From positions 57,669,292 through 57,733,291 of the forward strand of contig OZ010611.1 in NCBI GenBank assembly GCA_963932145.1: DNA of 64,000 bases. Direction: 5' to 3'. Below the pieces are notes generated by a model. It did no database searches. It saw nothing but the letters and a program-made list of their open reading frames with translations, and was not told the origin of the DNA. Shown here one piece after another: positions 62,946 through 64,000 of the stretch (position 1 is its first letter; each line of letters opens with the position of its first letter). Source of the DNA: Acanthosepion lycidas (lineage: Eukaryota > Mollusca > Cephalopoda > Sepiida > Sepiidae). The position numbers were made by a program, and so were the translations under genes.

Positions 62946-62960
62946 GGTAAGTGTCTCACA
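62943..62960 (+). other. ORF1 stop and ORF1-ORF2 intergenic gap
   Basis: The TAA of ORF1 (62,943-62,945) is followed by 15 bp and then the ORF2 ATG. Such short gaps fit downstream translation of ORF2 by reinitiation or a similar route, as known for two-ORF LINEs. The gap contains AAGGTAAGT, which matches the eukaryotic 5' splice-site consensus. Whether it is used cannot be told from sequence. Confidence 0.6.
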
Positions 62961-64000
62961 ATGGCTCTGTGGTTAGCAACTTTGAATGGGAGAGGGCTGA
63001 GGTCGGAGTCTCGCAGGGCGAGACTCGTACGTGACCTTCAGCATCTCATGTTTGTTGTCTACAGGAGACCCATCTTATTGCCAGTGATTATGAGAATATT
63101 CTGTCGAAGAGGTTTCACCTCTACTCAGCTTATTTTGATAGTCGCTCAAGAGGGGTTTCTTGGCTGATCAGCAGGTCCCTGGCGGCGTCGTGTTCTCTTG
63201 TGTTCGCGGATCCGGAGGGCAGGCTTTGTGTCCTGGACGTCACCATAAAAGGAAAGTCTCTTCGCTTCATTGGGGTTTATGCGCCCAGCGACCAGGCGGA
63301 GCGGGCGTCCTTTTTTCCTCGGCAGGTAGTTTTAGCGGGTGATTGGAACGCCGTCCTTGATCCCAAATTAGATCGTAGTGGGTTAAAATCGGGCTCTTAC
63401 AACCCGGACGTGAAACCATTTCGTGATTTTATCGACAGATCTGATCTCGTCGATAAGTTTCGGAACGAACACCCCGGGCAATTAGCGTGGACTTGGACAA
63501 ATAGGGGCGGCCGGGATTCGATAATTCGCACAAGCTACATCGACCGGGTTTTAGTTAGGAGAGTCGACGTAGGGCTCTTAGAGTGTCCAAGTTTTCATTC
63601 GATAGTTTACTCGGATCATCGGCTCGTCCGGGTGCGGGTAAACTTAGATAAGCCTAAACCTAGAATGAATAGTTACTGGAAGTTTAACACGTCATTGCTC
63701 GACGTGAAGGACTTCCGTGATCAGTTACTGATAACCATTCAGAGGGAATTGACGGGGAGTGTGCTTGGGAATAAGTGGTGGGGACACCTTAAGTCAGTCA
63801 TCAGGTCGTTTGCAGCTGATTATAGTCGTCGGCTCTATTGAGATAGATTAGTAGCGCAAACGGCAGCTGAATCTAGATTAGAGGGTGCCATCCAGTCGGG
63901 AGATAGTGGGGAAGTAGCAGTAGCTAGGGCCGAGTTGGCCTCCTCACTTATCAAGAAGGACAAAAGCTCTGGTAGTTAGGGCTAGGTTGAAGAAAATGTC
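62961..64000 (+). pseudogene. LINE ORF2, endonuclease domain (partial, broken)
   Basis: ORF2 makes the endonuclease that nicks target DNA and the reverse transcriptase that copies the RNA there. It starts at ATG 62,961, 15 bp after the ORF1 stop. Visible endonuclease residues are Asn at 62,985-62,987 (TLN), Glu at 63,065-63,067 (QETH), Tyr in GVYAP (63,278), Asp and Asn in GDWN (63,341-63,349), Asp in YIDRV (63,542), and Asp-His in YSDHR (63,614-63,619). The frame changes between 63,034 and 63,056, an in-frame TGA lies at 63,839-63,841 (before DRLVAQTAAE), and the frame changes again near 63,950-63,962, after which KALVVRARLKK continues. The YAP to GDWN spacing (about 17 residues) looks short. 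The reverse transcriptase is beyond the window. Confidence 0.88.

Larger units (their letters stand above)
60574..64000 (+). mobile_element. Non-LTR retrotransposon (LINE), L1/Tx1-like, 5' part, decayed
   Basis: From 60,574 the composition rises to near 50% GC and coding segments appear. They have the order of a two-ORF LINE: leader, ORF1 with a CCHC zinc knuckle, a 15 bp gap, then ORF2 opening with an apurinic/apyrimidinic-type endonuclease. The ORF2 motifs (TLN near its start, QETH, GVYAP, GDWN, YIDRV, YSDHR) are those of the endonuclease/exonuclease/phosphatase fold of LINEs. The style of the sequence, with FRRL-type linkers and a zinc-knuckle ORF1, recalls the Tx1 clade, but this is recognition by eye. 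The reverse transcriptase and 3' end lie past the window. Frameshifts and a stop codon make this copy inactive as read. Confidence 0.9.

Overview
The window looks like one end of a very large satellite DNA array from a eukaryotic nuclear genome, with a decayed non-LTR retrotransposon (LINE) against its right edge. The LINE is an L1/Tx1-type element with an apurinic-like endonuclease, a class common in animals. The satellite is not one I recognise by name, so I cannot name the organism. An invertebrate animal is a guess only. There is no bacterial-style gene content.

Positions 1 to about 60,573 are pure head-to-tail satellite: roughly 300 monomers of about 200 bp (198-201 bp is usual), all in one orientation, with nothing else inserted. 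The monomer is AT-rich (about 36-37% GC by hand count of the consensus). The array continues past the left end of the window. It is not a uniform monomer array. It is a mosaic of higher-order repeats (HORs) and local block duplications: 1,595 bp spacing near the start; a 797 bp tandem duplication (4.0-5.6 kb); a 1.4/1.2 kb pair (6.0-8.4 kb); a 2.2/2.4 kb HOR (9.2-16.1 kb) whose last two units look identical; a 3.0/3.4 kb HOR (20.4-26.8 kb); a 2,204 bp HOR (30.6-36 kb); 799 bp and 602 bp duplications (38.6-45.8 kb); a 3,837/4,037 bp HOR (45.6-53.5 kb); and 0.6-1.2 kb mosaics (54.3-59.5 kb). Variant monomers separate into a left half and a right half, with a change near 30-31 kb. The monomers next to the right edge are the most diverged, as expected for the end of an array.

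Positions 60,574-64,000 hold the 5' part of the LINE on the + strand: about 390 bp of leader; a broken ORF1 with a nucleic-acid-binding region and a CCHC zinc knuckle; a 15 bp gap; then a broken ORF2 that begins with the endonuclease domain. The reverse transcriptase part lies beyond the right end. Both ORFs carry several frameshifts, and ORF2 also has an in-frame stop, so this copy cannot make intact proteins as read. No cellular gene, tRNA, rRNA or CRISPR array is present. The short ORFs in the satellite are by-products of its sequence.
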